Assembly: GCF_905475465.1 (NCBI RefSeq)
Contig: NC_062257.1
Span: 1,426,001 to 1,490,000, forward strand
From: Pieris napi
Taxonomy: Eukaryota > Arthropoda > Insecta > Lepidoptera > Pieridae
Reading direction: 5' to 3'
Length of the DNA: 64,000 nt
Shown: piece after piece, positions 32,930 to 43,679 of the stretch
How positions within the stretch are numbered: position 1 is the stretch's first letter
Layout of the letters: every line of letters begins with the position of its first letter
The notes under the pieces: model-generated
Told to the model about the DNA's origin: nothing
Databases searched by the model: none
The model's input: only the letters and a program-made list of their open reading frames with translations
Made by a program: the position numbers and the translations under genes

Positions 32930-33230
32930 AGAAAGGAGACTGTGTAGGTGTAGAAGGTAGCGATACGCTCTAGGCCGAGGATGGCAATTACAAGTGGTCA
33001 GTAATTCAACATTCCTTTAGCCCTGGTCCCTTGGGTAGAATGCCTAGCGAACCCCGAGGGCCCATATGAAGGGCATGTGAAGGGCTGAGGTGTTTTTAGT
33101 GGGTGGGGTCTCGCTACCCCTCTGAATAGCAGAGGGTTTTGAGTGTAGACCCAGCCCCACAGTCCCCGCGTCAAGCTCGACATCCTTGATGCGGGCCTGC
33201 GTAAGCGCATTTTCACCTCGTATTAAAAAA
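32930..33230. other. GC-richer unassigned block after the SINE
   Basis: GGGCCCATATGAAGGGCATG, GTGGGTGGGGTCTCGCTACC and CCTTGATGCGGGCCTGCG stand out from the AT-rich background. Probably a retroelement 3' region ending in the A-rich run near 33225. No reading frame supports a gene. Confidence 0.4.
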
Positions 33231-33339
33231 AATACTCTAATAAGAGAGAAAAATATTTCTGTATTAAATTTCAAGTGTATCTTTTTCAGATGGATGAATG
33301 TTTCAAAAATTAGGTTTATTATTATTATTTTTATAGACC

Positions 33340-33465
33340 AGAAGCAAGCGGGCAGAAGGCTTTGATGTTAAATGATACATGGACATTGCGTGCTGACTTT
33401 TAAGAATTGGTACGCTCTTTTCTTGGAGGACCCTAAGTCGAATTGGTTCGATATTATTCTATGTT
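33340..33465 (-). mobile_element. LINE family L, 3' fragment
   Basis: GCGGGCAGAAGGCTTTGATG, TTTAAGAATTGGTACGCTCT, GAGGACCCTAAGTCGAATTG; the central ~45 bp of the usual sequence is deleted. Confidence 0.7.
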
Positions 33466-33475
33466 ACTAGCTGAT

Positions 33476-33786
33476 CCGGCAAACGTCGTTTTGCCATGTA
33501 TATCATTTATAATAAAAAATAGGGGTTGATCGTAGAGGGGTGAAAATTAGGGGTTGTATGTATTTTTTAATGTGTCATAAAAAATAGAAATAAAAAATTT
33601 AGGCTAAAAAATAAAATAAAAAATTTAGGGATGGACTACCCCTAACATTTAGGGGGATGAAAAATAGATGTTGGCCGATTCTCATAGATACCGGATAAGC
33701 ACAAAAAATTTCATCAAAATCGGTCAAGCCGTTTCGGAGGAGTATGGCAACGAAAACTGTGACACGAGAATTTTATATATTAGATA
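33476..33786 (-). repeat. Interspersed repeat, family H, full length
   Basis: + strand: ACTAGCTGATCCGGCAAACG, TTGATCGTAGAGGGGTGAAA, TCAAAATCGGTCAAGCCGTT, ending GTGACACGAGAATTTTATAT. Colinear in reverse with 43278-43580. Confidence 0.75.
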
Positions 33787-34034
33787 GTTACCTGTATTTG
33801 ACCTACAATTGGACTACAGTATATACACAAGAAATTTCCACTAAAAATACCTATGTTATGCAATTCTTATTGGTTCAATCGCCAGTTACTTAATCTATTT
33901 ATAAGTGAGGTTAAACTTAAAATGTGTTTTAAGTATATTTATCTGATTAAATTTATAATAAACGTTTATTTACCCAAATACGACTTATATTAAAACGAGA
34001 AAAGATTCTAAGTGATTTTAATATATGAAAATCA

Positions 34035-34330
34035 TATAAGAGTCTTTCCTTCAAGTTAGATTTTGTTCCCTTGGGAGAAGAGACTCTTGGGCCGTGGGGT
34101 TCAAGTGATTAAAGATTTAAGTTGGCACCTGGTAGATAGTACCGACAGAGCTGGTGCTTTTCTCGCTCAACGAATAAGTATCGCAATACAGCGAGGAAAT
34201 GCTGCCAGCGTTAAAGGTACACTGCCACAGGGACCAAACTTTTTTAATTTTCTTTTAATTAATTTTTAATTATTTTGATTACTAAGCAGGTTAAGAAAAT
34301 TGTTAATACTGTATATTTAATTGTTATTAA
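34035..34330 (+). pseudogene. Retroelement polyprotein C-terminal module, family P, with 3' UTR
   Basis: An open frame to a TAA at 34269 contains DRAGAFLAQRISIAIQRGN then AASVKGTLPQG. It is followed by GTAGGTTAAG-like UTR sequence (here AGCAGGTTAAGAAAATTG) and an ACTGTATATTT end that accompanies the module elsewhere. Only the last ~60 codons are present. I think this is the end of a LINE-type polyprotein but recognise no catalytic motif. Other copies: 40660-40860, 40870-41160, 42640-43260, 50430-50760, 56135-56370, 59870-60275. Confidence 0.6.
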
Positions 34331-34912
34331 ATCAGTTATTTTATATTTCAATACTATAAAAAAACTATTCTACATAGTTTCTACTATAACATTAATAACA
34401 CAATTAAAACTAATTTAAATTACATTTCAATTAATTATCAATGTTATCAATCAGTTTTTTGAGGTCAAAATAGTTGTTAAAAGGCCTCTACGCACACATT
34501 GACGGATCGAGTTCAGTTGTGTAATAGTGTGCGTAGACACAGACACGGAAAGGAGGTTCAACGTACGCTGACTTCAAGAGTTCCTTGTTCCACTTATTGC
34601 TTGACACAGTCCAAAAAGTTCCCTAGCTAAAAGTTTTTATATGTATTACAAAGTACTGTAAAACCAGTAATCATTATTTTATTATACCCTTATTGTTCTG
34701 TGTATGGTGGATTATCAGCTACGCAAAAGAGAGCTTACTTTATCAGTGTACCTATTTAAGATACATACGGTTGGGTCGGGTAGACTGGGTCTACGGATTC
34801 CAAGGAAGAACCTGAGGTGGAAGTCGTAACTGATGGAAGTACCACGTGCACACCCCAACTTGGAAGCGTTATGTTATTACTTATAAGATATAGGGTATAA
34901 TATATATATACT

Positions 34913-35050
34913 AGCTGACCCGGCAAACGTTTGTTTTGCCATGTATATTATTTCTAGGAAATATTTTTTTAGTTCAATAAAAATAACTATCTACAAAAAT
35001 AAAAAATAGGGGTTGTATGTATTTTTGTATGCTGTATTATAAAAAAATAT
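34913..35050 (-). repeat. Interspersed repeat, family H, partial
   Basis: ACTAGCTGACCCGGCAAACG, TTTTGCCATGTATATTATTT, ATAGGGGTTGTATGTATTTT. An internal portion is missing. Confidence 0.65.
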
Positions 35051-35289
35051 ATATTAATAAATTATTGTGTAGTGATATCGTATAATTAACTGTTATGATA
35101 GAATAATTATGTAAAAATATATTTAAAAAATACTCGAATATAATTGAATATAGAAGATTTTAGATTAGTTTAAGACGTTATACTCCTATAACGCGGTAGA
35201 CCCGGACCGCGTTGTATGAGTATTCTCGTAAAACCATGAAATTTGGATACACACTACAATAGTCGACCTTTTTGTATATCGGAAACGAG

Positions 35290-35400
35290 AATGTTAAAAT
35301 ACAATTTATGAGTGTGGGAAAAACTAAACGGCTCATATTGGCTTCAAGTGTACAATTGCTAACATTTGGTTTACGCCTCTAATTACTAACTAAAATATAT
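35290..35400. repeat. Interspersed repeat, family Q
   Basis: TACAATTTATGAGTGTGGGA, GGCTCATATTGGCTTCAAGT, GGTTTACGCCTCTAATTA; a partner of 9815-9930. Confidence 0.65.
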
Positions 35401-35519
35401 TTAACTTATTACTGTTATATTTAATATATTATTATTAATATATTTAACTTATTATTATTACTAACTAATTAGGTTACACATGATTTATTTTTATACATTT
35501 GCGATTACAAATCATGATA

Positions 35520-36090
35520 CAGTCGACTCTCGATAATTTGAAACTCAAGGGACCAGAGATAAATTTCAAATTATCAAGAGTTCAAAATAACAAGTGTTTG
35601 AATAACCACGAGGGGGAGGGGCGACTGAAGGAAATAAGAATTTGATCAAAATTTTGTTACTTATTATTTGTATATTCTTATTATGTATTAACAATTATTA
35701 TAACAATTATTCACAAATTTTTATATCGAATCGTAATCGTAATCTTTTTTTGAGTGAGTGACTTCAGAAGAAGAATTTTCGATAGTGGTTAGAGCTGCAA
35801 AGTAACCGTCACTTGTCACCCATTTATGTAAACAATTGACAAGTCTGTGCATGTATGTACACAAACGACAGGCATGATAAACACTTCAAATTAAAGAGAG
35901 TAGGGAAGACCAGATTTCAAATTATCGCATGTTGGCGAGCAAGATAATATTTTTTAAACTTCAAATTACCGAAGGGACCAATTAACATTGATTTTATTCA
36001 ATTTATCGAGTATTTTTTAAGGGACCGGAAAAAGATTTCAAATTATCGAGAGATTCAAATAAACGAGTGTCAAATTATCAAGAGTCGACT
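35520..36090. mobile_element. pogo/Tigger-like non-autonomous element, 571 bp, TA target duplication
   Basis: Left end CAGTCGACTCTCGATAATTT and right end AATTATCAAGAGTCGACTG form ~27-bp terminal inverted repeats with two mismatches, and TA lies immediately outside both ends (35518-35519, 36091-36092). Subterminal copies of TTCAAATTATCGAGAG-like words recur inside. CAGT starts and TA duplications are typical of the Tc1/mariner/pogo superfamily. No transposase frame (no DDE region) is present. Confidence 0.85.
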
Positions 36091-36334
36091 GTATATAAAT
36101 TATGGTACGCAACCATTCGAACGCTCCATACAAAAGACATCAACGCGCGCGCTATTTTATGTTCGTCTCAACATTCTGATATTGCAATAAAACTTGTCGG
36201 TATTTCTGCATTTCCAATGGCTACATTATCTACACAAGAAACTTGTTAAATAAACTTGTCATAGTAATGAAATCAGTAGCGTAGTTACTGTCAAATGGTA
36301 TTTACTGTAATAATAATAAAATAAATCGGTGGCG

Positions 36335-36395
36335 CTACAACCTTTTTCTGTCTGGGCCTCAGATTTCTGTATGTTTCATGATGTCAATCTAATAG
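36335..36395 (-). repeat. SINE family C, 3' end only
   Basis: GTGGCGCTACAACCTTTTTC, GGGCCTCAGATTTCTGTATG, GTCAATCTAATAGGTGA. Confidence 0.75.
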
Positions 36396-36624
36396 GTGAA
36401 CACTTGTTCTCTGAGAATGACAATTCTACAAGTGTCCCGCCTTTCTTCAGTGTGTTACCAGATAACTTGTAGCAGCTTGTTATCGCTTAAATGTCATTGC
36501 TTGCGTGGGGTTTTCTCTCGCCCTAAAATATGGTGAGGGGGCCGATGGCTGGCCATGCGTCATACTCGTGAACGGGTGCTACTTGTGGTGACTGGTCGTA
36601 CTTGAATTCGTGATTGCGGTGATG

Positions 36625-36890
36625 TTAGTTATTTCGACTAAGTATTTGCGTGTTGTTCCTACGGAAATGTAAGTGCGTGCTCCTATTTCACCATGCCTCC
36701 TGCTGATAGAGGACAAATCTTTGTTTTTAATTTATTTTATTATTATGAATTAACTGTTAATTACTAAGATGTCCACCCTTGATTTGAGAATTGGCAGTTA
36801 ATGTAAAATTAAAAGCATTTAATATATATTTATTTTTCGACGTTTATAAGTGTACATTGTGTTACCTATATGAATAAATGATTTTGATAA
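36625..36890 (+). mobile_element. LINE 3' end, family T (long form)
   Basis: TTATTTCGACTAAGTATTTG, CACCATGCCTCCTGCTGATA, GATTTGAGAATTGGCAGT, TGAATAAATGATTTTGATA; the ~110 bp containing the AAAGAGTGGCGG block of 7590-7690 is missing. Confidence 0.7.
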
Positions 36891-37281
36891 TGAGAAAGGC
36901 AACTCGAGGCCGAATCCTCTACTCGCTGGATCAAGTTGAGGTCCTTACAGGCTCACAGGCGCTAAAGGAAGTGGAGGAAATGTAACACCAACAATGCCTC
37001 AGTAATGAAAACTAAAGAGAGAATATATATTTTAGACTATCTAAAGTTAGTAATTCTTTTTTGAGCAAAGGGATACTTTCACTTAATAAAATCCTAGAGG
37101 CTCTTTTATCTCTTGCCTTTTAATAAATTTAAGAAATATATTAAAGAAAAGCTGTGTATTAGGCTTACTATTAAGTTAACGATTATTTAGTTGATGAAAG
37201 GGCCTGGGACTAGTTCTAGACAGGCTACTTCTAATTATCTTGCGATATTTGTTTTATAATAAGTGTTGTTTGATGATTTTA

Positions 37282-37435
37282 AAGAGTACTGATAGTATTT
37301 TTACGCCTTCTTTTTCTCTCGGCCTACACTCTGTCTTCTATGCCCATGTGTAGGGATGTCTACCGTAACAACTTAATGACTTGGAATAAGTGATACCTGT
37401 ATCTTATATTCCGCGTACATATTTTTTTAGAGTAA
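37282..37435 (+). mobile_element. Retroelement 3' tail, family K
   Basis: AGAGTACTGATAGTATTTTT, CTTTTTCTCTCGGCCTACAC, GACTTGGAATAAGTGATACC, TGTATCTTATATTCC; shared with 42945-43110. Confidence 0.65.
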
Positions 37436-37741
37436 TATCTCTCTGCGCTTAAATAATTTAATTTAAAATTACCCTTAAAACACTGAAAAACTCTATCAAT
37501 ACAGTATGTATAAAATTATAGTCACTAACAACTGTTCACTAATAACACACAATTTCAAATATTGTATTTATCTTGAGTTCAATGATGGCAATCATTTCCG
37601 GTTAAAAAACTTTCTCGGGTCAAAAGCAAATCATGTAGTTTAATGGTAACATTGAACAATCATAACAATTTGCTATTGATGTTGTTTAGTACTAATAAAC
37701 TCCCACCTTCATATCTGTATATTTATTTGTATATAACAGGA

Positions 37742-38240
37742 CAGGAGGCTCACCTGCCCTGCGATTCTGTAACTCACTTTTCGAACTCACACAGCGGTTT
37801 TCGCATCGGCGGTCGCTCTTAAATCAGTCGTGAAGCAGTCGTTTTATGATTTGGCATTCTGAAAAGGTGGGAGCTTGTAGTTTATTGTATATCACACGTG
37901 AAAACCGCTGTGTGAGTTCGAAAAGTGAGTTACAGAATCACAGGGCTGATGTTGAGTGATATGGGCACGTAGCGAGAGGGCTTGCAAGTGCCGTCCTTTT
38001 AAGAATTGGTACTCTGTTGAAGGACCCTAAAATCTAATGGGCCGGAAATACGTCAGTGGGCAACTGGTTTCACATAGTTATGTACGGCAAACTCTGCATT
38101 AAAAGCGCTCAGTTGTGGAAGGTACAACGAGGTGATACGGGTGCTATTTCGTATTCTGTTTCGACAATGATGAAACTCAGCTGTATTAATCCGAACAACT
38201 CCTCTGAACACTGTCTGTGGTAAATGCGGAAAATGCTAAA
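37742..38240 (-). mobile_element. LINE family L fragment split by a foldback MITE
   Basis: GGAGGCTCACCTG at 37744-37756 continues at 37946 with CTGATGTTGAGTGATATGGG, and then follows the family through AAGGACCCTAAAATCTAATG to AACAACTCCTCTGAACACTG. The family F element 37757-37945 lies exactly within CACCTGATG. Confidence 0.8.
37757..37945. mobile_element. Foldback MITE, family F, in LINE L
   Basis: Long left arm from CCCTGCGATTCTGTAACTCA, short right arm (37901-37945) ending AGAATCACAGGG. Flanked by CTG on both sides (37754-37756, 37946-37948). The uninterrupted sequence is known from other LINE L copies (CACCTGATGTTAAG), which makes this a clean empty-site comparison. Confidence 0.85.
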
Positions 38241-38264
38241 TAGTCTACGAGTCAATTTACGCGC

Positions 38265-38525
38265 TATTTTCAGGAACTCATTTGTTTATAGATAGTCTGT
38301 GGGCCTCCATAGACTATAGACTATGACATATATTGTAATAGGAGCACAGATAAATGAGAAATGCAAAAAATATTACTTTTAGTTTTAAGTGCGTAAAAGT
38401 AACATAAATATTTATTTGGCAAAAATTTACGCAATAATATCAGGAAATAATTTATTTATAGAGAGTCTGTGGGACTCCATAGACACAGATATATACTTAT
38501 AGACTATGACATTTATTAGGGCATC
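38265..38525. repeat. Two direct repeats ~185 bp apart
   Basis: TTTACGCGCTATTTTCAGGA...ATAGATAGTCTGTGGGCCTC and TTTACGCAATAATATCAGGA...ATAGAGAGTCTGTGGGACTC, each followed by CCATAGAC and ATAGACTATGACAT. The AGTCTGTGGG/CCATAGACT pair is itself partly palindromic. Confidence 0.65.
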
Positions 38526-38800
38526 ACAGAGCATCACTGACTCCATATAGTGGTGATGCCTTAAAAACGTACACTTGTTGACTTTTAATAAATGAAATCG
38601 AAACTCATTTATTGCGACAATTAATTCATGTGACAAATGCAAACGATGTTAACATTTCTGTCGGCTTAATGGGAGAGTCAGCGTGTTTTTGTAATTTATG
38701 GCATGCAATATATGGATTTACAGATTATCTTAGTAATTTTGTGGATTGATTTAAAGGTACGAAAATCCTGTACTTTAGAATAATCTTGAAGACTTTGTTA

Positions 38801-39002
38801 AAATAAACAAATTTTTTCATTGGATACTTATTTTTTCCATGATTTTGTTCGAATTCTGTCAGTCACAATGATGTGCTGTGTGTTAGATAATTAGATGAAA
38901 TAAACGAATTCTTTTTTCGTTGGATACTTATTTTATCCATGATTTTGTTCGAATTATGTCAGTCACAATGATGTGCTGTGTGTTAGATAATGAGATGAAA
39001 AT
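38801..39002. repeat. Tandem duplication of a ~99-bp unit
   Basis: Both copies contain GGATACTTATTTT-TCCATGA, TTTTGTTCGAATT and TGTCAGTCACAATGATGTGC; copies start with AAATAAAC at 38801 and 38898. Very similar, hence recent. Confidence 0.8.
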
Positions 39003-40087
39003 TTAAATTATTATTATTATTACATAATTCTATAAATACGTCACCTTCACACATTTATGTTATGTGATATGTTTGATAAAAAAGAAAATAATTTCAAAAG
39101 TTCTAAGGTAGGTTTTTAATTAGCAGCCTTTGTAATTAAATAGATATTACTCATATTGAAGCATTTTAATTGTTAAATATTTTAATAGGTTTATAATATA
39201 TTTCTATACGTAATCTATGTATTTTGAACAGTATTAATCCAGAGAACAAAGAAAAAAACGTAGTCGTAAATAATGAAATTAAAGATATTTTGAGCCCAGA
39301 AGACAAAACAAAACTGTCCGATGACGACGCATAATTTATTAAATCAGTTTTCGTATAAAACAAATTGTTAAGGATTTTTTTAATTAATGTAATAAATTCA
39401 GATTTATTACTCGTAAATAAGTTTTGTTTAAATGGAAAAGGCAATTCTATTAAAGAATCGTAATTCTGTTATTCAATTAGTAATATTAAACAACTACAAA
39501 TTTGCATAAAAATATATGTCTATGTGATGAACATATTAAAAGGATTGTAAAGGATATCCTGTTATAATCAGTAATCTGTTTAATCTGTGAGCGTCAATAG
39601 GAATTGTCTATTTTATAATCTGTGTAAGTCTATATTCTTTATTGTCAAATAAACAAAGGTCTTAGTTTCCCGCGTATATAATGCCATAGACAAGGATATT
39701 CTATTATCTATATCAACACTGTCTGACTATAGATTATATAAATCTATAATCTATATTTAGTAAAAGTGTGCTTTCAAATTAACTTAGATTGTATAAATTT
39801 AGCAAAAAGCATCGACATTGTTGGCGGCTTGCGGCATTTTTTAATAAAATTTAAGTAATACTTACAGAAATTGGTTTGACGGATGGGAAAGCAGTCTGTA
39901 ACAAAAGAATAACATTAAACAATTTATTACATATTATATTAGAAAATATAAATCCATATTCGCAATACCACGAAGGTGGAAGGGAGCACCCGGGAATAGA
40001 AGATGGTTGGATTTAGAATTACGTCGCCCGAATTTGATCGGTAAGGAATATTGTTCGGTTAGGTTAGGTTAGTATATTAATATTTTT
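39003..40087. other. Unassigned AT-rich stretch
   Basis: A 92-codon minus-strand frame at 39444-39166 has no recognisable motif and AT-biased composition. Short inverted words (TATAGATTATATAAATCTATA, about 39729-39749) are present. CGAAGGTGGAAGGGAGCACC at about 39971 weakly suggests a retroelement scrap. Confidence 0.45.
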
Positions 40088-40337
40088 ACACGCTTTATAT
40101 TAGCTTCACGCGTTAGCTAGTTAGTTAGCTTCAAAGCGTGGGGCGCTCTGTGCCATATTTTTCGTCTATCGTCCAACCCACGCTTTTTCACAATAATACC
40201 AGTATTTTTTGTTCATTACCATTTTCAGCCTAAATTAGGAATTATTTTTCACTTTTTAGTTTAATGTGCTTTAAAAGCGTGTTTTTTAGTTTTTTTAAAC
40301 TATATTTATTTAATTTAGTTTTCTATATAAAGCGTGT
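40088..40337. mobile_element. Candidate MITE with ACACGCTTTATAT ends
   Basis: ACACGCTTTATATTA (40088-40102) faces TATATAAAGCGTGT (40324-40337). AAGCGTGG/CCACGCTTTTT and AAAAGCGTGTTTTTTAG repeat the motif inside. 250 bp, no frame. Confidence 0.55.
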
Positions 40338-40429
40338 GCTCTAGTTTTTTTTAACTATTATTTATTTATTAATAACTGTTTCCGGCGCGTGAAAGTGGTT
40401 GGGGGTTATTATTCTAAAACTTACTATTA

Positions 40430-40560
40430 TTAATTAAACGATTATTTCCTTATTAAAAAATTAGGAAGTAATCGTTTAATTAGTAAATATACAAAAAACT
40501 ACCTTTATTCATCGATTTTTTATGCTAAAAAACAATCGATTAATTAAAAATCGATTTCTT
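40430..40560. repeat. Palindromic AT-rich cluster
   Basis: ATTAAACGATTATTTCCT faces AGGAAGTAATCGTTTAAT across ~11 bases, followed by several ATCGATT words (CATCGATTTTTTATGC, AATCGATTAATTAAAAATCG). Confidence 0.6.
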
Positions 40561-40659
40561 ATGCAAAACGTCACATCTCTAATAACTAATAGAAAACTAG
40601 AAAATGTTCGGTTTGTTTACGAATTTCAATACATAACACAAAATTTTAAATATTTTTCT

Positions 40660-41160
40660 TAATTCTTAGACGAACCTCCGGCAGCAAAAATCATTTGGAG
40701 GTGTTCCAATCAAGGTCCACCGAGACACTGCTGGTGCTGGTGCTTTCCTCAACGAATAAATATCGCAATACATCGAGGAAATGCCAGCATTAAAGATACA
40801 TAGGAACCAAACTTTTCAAATTTGTTTTAATTATAAGGCTTTTTAAGGAAATTACAAATAGCTTAGTCGACATCACAGCAGACCGAAGAGCTGGCAGCTA
40901 CCTCGGACAAAGATTTAGTCTAGCTATTCAAAGGGGGAACGCCGGTATTTTCGGAACCTTGCCTAAAGGGACTCATTTTAATAATATTTGAAGGTTAGTT
41001 ACTGTTTTTTGTTATATTAATTTATGTTAGCAGTATAATGTTATTTTTATTTAATAAATGTCGAAACATCTTTTTATAATTTTCTATATATCAATATTAT
41101 TATTATTATGTAGGTTAAGAAAAGAATACTGTATATTTGTGTGTTGAAATTATAACAAAA
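40660..41160 (+). pseudogene. Two adjacent family P modules with 3' UTR
   Basis: First copy (to about 40840): ACTGCTGGTGCTGGTGCTTT then CAACGAATAAATATCGCAAT, decayed. Second copy (40868-40990): reads LVDITADRRAGSYLGQRFSL then AIQRGNAGIFGTLPKGTHFN and a TGA stop. It is followed by the UTR signature TATTATGTAGGTTAAGAAAA, ACTGTATATTTGTGTGTTG near 41130. The copies differ enough to be separate subfamilies. Confidence 0.6.
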
Positions 41161-41567
41161 AACATAAAAACCATCACCACCATTCACCTACATATCAATT
41201 AATCAATGAAATCTAAAAGGTTTTAGCGCCACTCGGGCTATCGAACCCAAGACCTCGCCTACATAAACCCTTGTCGGAAGGAAACCTCAGGTCATATCAA
41301 TTATTGACGGCACTGAATAAAGGTTACTTCGATAATAATAAAAATTGCTTTTCAACAAAGTACTTCGTGGAGTCATCATTTTGACGTGATCATCCACTCC
41401 ATTATTATTTATTAATCCACTTATGAAATGGTTTAAATATTTTATGAGACGAACGATCTCAATAAAGTTTTAAATGCGCCCAACGGGCTCAATACGTATA
41501 GATACAACTTTCTCACATCAGGAAAGAAGACAGAAATATATCGGAGTGGGACAAACGGTACAAAGGG

Positions 41568-41785
41568 GGGCCGCATAGCGGTCTTATTAAGTGGCAGCTA
41601 GGTGAGGGGTACCGGGTTCGATTCCCGGTTCGAGGGCAAGTTTTAATTTAATTTAAATTTGTTCTCGGCCTTTGGGAGGGTTTTGCGGTACCGGGCTTAA
41701 ACCATACATGGAGGACACGGTCGAATTTCTAACGACAAGTACGAATTATAAAAAATCCTATACCAGCCATATAAAAAAAAAAAAA
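41568..41785 (+). repeat. tRNA-derived SINE, family A, with poly(A)
   Basis: Head from GCCGCATAGCGGTCTTATTA (box A damaged) with GGTTCGATTCCCGG, body TTCTCGGCCTTTGGGAGGG, GGACACGGTCGAATTTC, tail TATACCAGCCATAT and an A-run to about 41784. Confidence 0.85.
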
Positions 41786-41887
41786 CCCGGTACAAAGAAG
41801 CTCATACCGCTAAAACAACAAAATTCTTTATAAGTAGTATTGTAGACGGCAACAAAATTATTATACAAATAAGACCTAGCCCACAAA

Positions 41888-42330
41888 TATTTTTTTTTAT
41901 AGAACGGGGGGCAAACGGGCAGGAGGCTCACCTGATGTAAAGTCATACCGCCGCCCATGGACACTCTCAATGCCAGAGGGCTCGCGAGTGCGTTGCCGGC
42001 CTTTTAAGAATTGGTACGCTCTTTTCTTGAAGGACCCTAAGTCGAATTGGTTCGGAAATACTTCAGTGGGCAGCTGGTTCCACATAGTGGTGGTGCGCGG
42101 CAAAAACTCCCTTGAAAAACGCTCATTTGTGGAACGGCGGACGTCGAGGTGATACAGGTGGAATTTCGTATTCTGCCTCGACGTCCGATGACGAAACTCA
42201 GCTGCAGGTATTAATCCGAACAACTCCTCAGAACACTCTCCATGGTAAATGCGGTAGAAGATGCAGAGTGACCCCACATCTCTCTCTAATGCCTTAAATA
42301 TAAGAGTCTTTCGTCTTTTCGTACTCAACT
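41888..42330 (-). pseudogene. LINE family L reverse transcriptase C-terminus (best-preserved copy)
   Basis: The minus strand from 42328 to a stop at 41899-41897 is one open frame of 143 codons: LCIFYRIYHGECSEELFGLI, PAAEFRHRTSRQNTKFHLYH, FLPRTTTMWNQLPTEVFP, FKKRAYQFLKGRQRT. This is the end of a non-LTR retrotransposon polyprotein, after the catalytic reverse transcriptase motifs. The methionine at its start is internal. The element is truncated at 5' (no YADD-like box in the window). It supplied the reference for the 11690, 21370, 29020, 33340, 37742, 49335, 55776, 57535 and 59434 fragments. The intact frame suggests relatively recent insertion. Confidence 0.85.
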
Positions 42331-42639
42331 GGACTCGTGTCGTACTTGAACTTTATTTAGCAGTAGTAACAATTTGTTTTTTCTTTACAATACATATTAA
42401 GTTGTAATTAATTTCAGTTTTTATCTACTTAATTGACTTATAATTATTACACTATTATTATTAAATTGTAACCAGCTACGGCAATACGCAATGTTTTATT
42501 GACAAATAAACGAACAAATTTATCATTTATATAGCCCATTACGATGTGTACTAAAATTTACTTTAATGGGTAAGATTGGAAAGTATAAAGTTAATTATAA
42601 ATAAGACAAATAATTATCGGACAAGCACAAAAGCTGGCT

Positions 42640-43260
42640 TGGCTCAAATATAAGTATTTCCTCCAACTTTGTTGTTGTTCCCTTTGGTATAGAGACTCTT
42701 GGGCCGTGGGATTCTAGTGGACAGCTAATTAACGATTTAAGTTAGCGTCTGACAGTACTGGTGACCCCAGAGCTGGTACTTTCCTCAACAATAACAACTC
42801 AACAACATCAAAAAACAACGCAACACAACGCAACGCACTCGCGAGCCCTCTGGCATTGAGAGTGTCCATGGGCGGCGGTATCACTTAACATCAGGTGAGC
42901 CTCCTGCCCGTTTGCCCCCCGTTCTATAAAAAAAAAAAAAAAAAAAAAACAAAAGAGTACCGAGAGTTTTTTACGCCGGCTTTTTCTCTCGGCCTACACC
43001 CTCTGTCTTCTTTGCCGATGAGTAGGGATGCCTACAAATTCAAATTTAATGACGTGGAATAAGTGATACATGTATCTTATGTTCCATAATAAACATATTT
43101 TTTTTTTCAATTAATCGCAATACAACGAAGAAAGTACCAGTATCAAACACTGTCGCAGGGACCAAACTTTACATTTGTTATAATTTTCTATTTTTATTTA
43201 TTATTACTATGTAGGTTAAGAATATTGTTAATATTATATATCTGTGTGTTAGGAATAAAA
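42640..43260 (+). pseudogene. Family P module interrupted by a nested retroelement
   Basis: GACTCTTGGGCCGTGGGATT, ACTGGTGACCCCAGAGCTGG and TACTTTCCTCAAC (to 42797) are resumed at about 43110 by TAATCGCAATACAACGAAGA and the UTR TACTATGTAGGTTAAGAATA. The ~310 bp between are a separate insertion. Confidence 0.7.
42798..43110 (+). mobile_element. Nested insertion: LINE L end, poly(A), family K tail
   Basis: An AACAAC/ACGCAAC-rich segment, then LINE L sequence CACTCGCGAGCCCTCTGGCA to CGTTCTAT, a ~21-A run (42929-42949), then the family K tail AGAGTACCGAGAGTTTTTTA, GGAATAAGTGATACATGTAT, ending in T-rich sequence. CAAT stands at both outer borders, possibly a short target duplication. Confidence 0.6.
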
Positions 43261-43277
43261 AAATAGGTCTATTAATC

Positions 43278-43580
43278 TAGTATATAAAATTCTCGTGTCG
43301 CGGTGTTTGTGGTTAAACTCCTGCGAAACGGCTCGACCGATTCTCATGAAATTTTGTGTGCATATTGGGTATGTATGAGAATCGGACAACATCTATTTTT
43401 CATCCCCCTAAATGTAAGGGTAGTCCACCCCTAAATTTTTTTTTAATTTTTAGATATTTTTTTTATATGATATATGCATTAAACATACATATAACCCCTA
43501 ATTTCACCCCTCTACGATCAATCCCAATTTTTTATTATAAATGATATACATGGCAAAAGGACGTTTGCCGGATCAGCTAG
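43278..43580 (+). repeat. Interspersed repeat, family H, full length
   Basis: CTAGTATATAAAATTCTCGT, AAACGGCTCGACCGATTCTC, AGAATCGGACAACATCTATT, CACCCCTCTACGATCAATCC, GACGTTTGCCGGATCAGCTA. Confidence 0.8.
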
Positions 43581-43679
43581 TGATCTAATATAATCTAACT
43601 ATCCGCTCAAGCTTCGTTCTAATCACGTAAACTTTGAAAAAAGCTTTCATCTCTCTCAAGCGAAATCCGTTCTTTTGAA

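Noticed and set aside
39166..39444. 92-codon minus-strand frame
   Set aside because: Composition is what AT-rich random DNA gives (Phe, Ile, Leu, Lys, Asn, Ser); no domain, no splice context.
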